Positions 6,028 to 6,728 of a stretch of DNA of 6,728 nucleotides are shown in pieces. The stretch is from assembly GCA_945906015.1 (NCBI GenBank), contig CAMDQV010000114.1:1-6728 (forward strand), in the 5' to 3' direction. How positions within the stretch are numbered: position 1 is the stretch's first letter; the number at the start of each line of letters is the position of its first letter. The DNA comes from Pedobacter schmidteae (GTDB lineage Bacteria > Bacteroidota > Bacteroidia > Sphingobacteriales > Sphingobacteriaceae). Made by a program: the position numbers and the translations under genes. Under the pieces are notes generated by a model. It made no database searches and was not told where the DNA came from. It was given only the letters and a program-made list of their open reading frames with translations.

Positions 6028-6061
6028 ATCGTTTTATTCCTATTATTTTGCATTCTAAAAC

Positions 6062-6625
6062 TTAACTCAACCAATTTGTGATCAGCAATTTACCATGTTC
6101 GGTCAGTACAGATTCCGGATGAAACTGAACTCCCCTAACATCAAGAGTTTGATGTCTTAAAGCCATAATGACTCCTTCAGAGTCTAGCGCAGTTACTTTG
6201 ATGGCCTCAGGTACCTTGTCATTGCGCACCGCCCATGAATGGTAGCGGCCTACATTAAAATTTGTTGGGCAATTAAAGAAAAGCGTTTCCTGATCATCGA
6301 TAACCGTAATCTCGGTAGCCCTTCCATGAACCGGACGGATAAGATTATATAGCTCGCCTCCAAAAACCTCTGCAATTGCCTGCAATCCAAGACAGATACC
6401 AAGTATACTCTTACTTTCTGAATACGTACGAATCACATCAAGCAATAATCCTGATTCGGATGGAATACCTGGACCAGGTGAAAGAAGTATCTTATCAAAG
6501 GCATCAACATCAGCAAGCTGAAACTTATCATTTCGCCAAACGGTGGCTTGATGGCCGGTTTCATTCAACAGATGTACCAGGTTAAAGGTAAATGAGTCGT
6601 AATTATCTATTACTAATATGTTCAT
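6062..6625 (-). CDS. trpG: Anthranilate synthase component II (glutamine amidotransferase)
   Basis: This class I glutamine amidotransferase releases ammonia from glutamine for TrpE, which turns chorismate into anthranilate. The 187 residues begin MNILVIDNYDSFTFNLVHLL, the typical TrpG/PabA N-terminus. SPGPGIP (49-55, oxyanion loop), GICLGLQAIAE (76-86, nucleophile C78), PVHGRATEI (98-106), RYHSWAV (127-133) and VQFHPESVLTEHG (166-178, H169 and E171 of the triad) all follow. The site looks intact. TrpG and PabA cannot be separated by sequence alone and the protein may serve both anthranilate and 4-aminobenzoate synthesis. Position between a probable trpE and trpC argues for TrpG. The ATG at 6625 lies 74 bases after the trpE stop, with no clear Shine-Dalgarno. 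trpD is missing after it. Confidence 0.93.
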   Translation of the reverse strand: MNILVIDNYDSFTFNLVHLLNETGHQATVWRNDKFQLADVDAFDKILLSPGPGIPSESGLLLDVIRTYSESKSILGICLGLQAIAEVFGGELYNLIRPVHGRATEITVIDDQETLFFNCPTNFNVGRYHSWAVRNDKVPEAIKVTALDSEGVIMALRHQTLDVRGVQFHPESVLTEHGKLLITNWLS

Positions 6626-6673
6626 GTATTTATTTTTTCAATTAAAACTAATTTTTATTGAGGTCGGAGTTCA

Positions 6674-6697
6674 GATAACAGATAACTGATAACTGAT
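6674..6697. repeat. Short tandem heptamer repeat (GATAACT) between trpE and trpG
   Basis: Three consecutive heptamers GATAACA, GATAACT, GATAACT, plus a trailing GAT, occupy the trpE-trpG spacer just after the trpE stop. The first copy differs by one base. I saw no other copy in the window. It may be a slippage-prone tract or part of a dispersed intergenic repeat; no function can be read from it. Confidence 0.7.
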
Positions 6698-6699
6698 CT

Positions 6700-6728
6700 T
6701 CATACCTCCCCAGCCATCTCCAAAGCCT
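6700..6728 (-). CDS. trpE: Probable anthranilate synthase component I, C-terminal end only (5' outside window)
   Basis: On the - strand, a frame entering from the right edge encodes ALEMAGEV followed by TGA at 6702-6700. Chorismate-utilising enzymes of the TrpE/PabB group commonly end in a helix of the 'KALxxAxE' kind, and the next gene in the same direction encodes the TrpG subunit, followed by trpC. The call therefore rests mostly on context; only eight full codons are visible. PabB would be the main alternative. Confidence 0.5.

Noticed and set aside
5534..6058. 174-codon open frame on the + strand
   Set aside because: It lies almost wholly opposite trpC, which has every catalytic residue of its family. 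The + strand translation is Ser/Leu/Ile-rich with no domain character: an antisense shadow.
1..6728. Defence system, mobile element, CRISPR array or biosynthetic novelty
   Set aside because: No transposase, integrase, restriction, toxin or repeat-spacer structure was seen. The SNF2-type tail alone is not evidence of a defence island.

Overview
The window reads as an ordinary chromosomal segment of an AT-rich member of the Bacteroidota, probably close to the Sphingobacteriales. This rests on protein character: a secreted TonB_C protein with a Cys-bounded 'GACEDF...HC' tail, an HflX ending in a YPYDKLLY-type tail, and a trpE-trpG-trpC order. A TAnnTTTG-type -7 box before hflX and the near absence of Shine-Dalgarno sequences agree with it. 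The placement is inference; no rRNA or other marker is present.

Layout. At the left edge the last 32 codons of a SNF2-type helicase run on the + strand and stop at 100. Everything else is on the - strand. Directly against that stop (101-364) lies a previously unlabelled wreck: the N-terminal part of a TRIC/UPF0126 (YicG-like) membrane protein gene, recognisable across shifted reading frames with in-frame stops. It accounts for most of the roughly 300-base gap before aat.

Next comes a tight six-gene cluster, transcribed right to left: rbfA, a hemolysin-III/PAQR membrane protein, an M23 metallopeptidase without signal peptide, a secreted TonB_C-domain protein, a 96-residue three-helix membrane protein, and aat (N-end-rule leucyl/phenylalanyl transferase). 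Two junctions overlap by 4 bases (ATGA and TTGA). The other three gaps are 5, 31 and 27 bases, so one transcript is likely. A 144-base spacer separates it from hflX, a ribosome-associated GTPase that seems to have its own promoter.

The right end holds a tryptophan segment: the last codons of trpE, then trpG, then trpC. trpD, which usually sits between trpG and trpC in this phylum, is absent here, and no trpF/B/A follows trpC. Anthranilate synthase and indole-glycerol-phosphate synthase are therefore encoded together, without the transferase that links their reactions.

I found no CRISPR array, mobile element, tRNA, rRNA or defence system. The most unusual signals are the decayed TRIC gene, the trp locus without trpD, a 12-bp-stem hairpin inside the 3' end of hflX, and a 10-bp-arm inverted repeat inside the 5' end of trpC.
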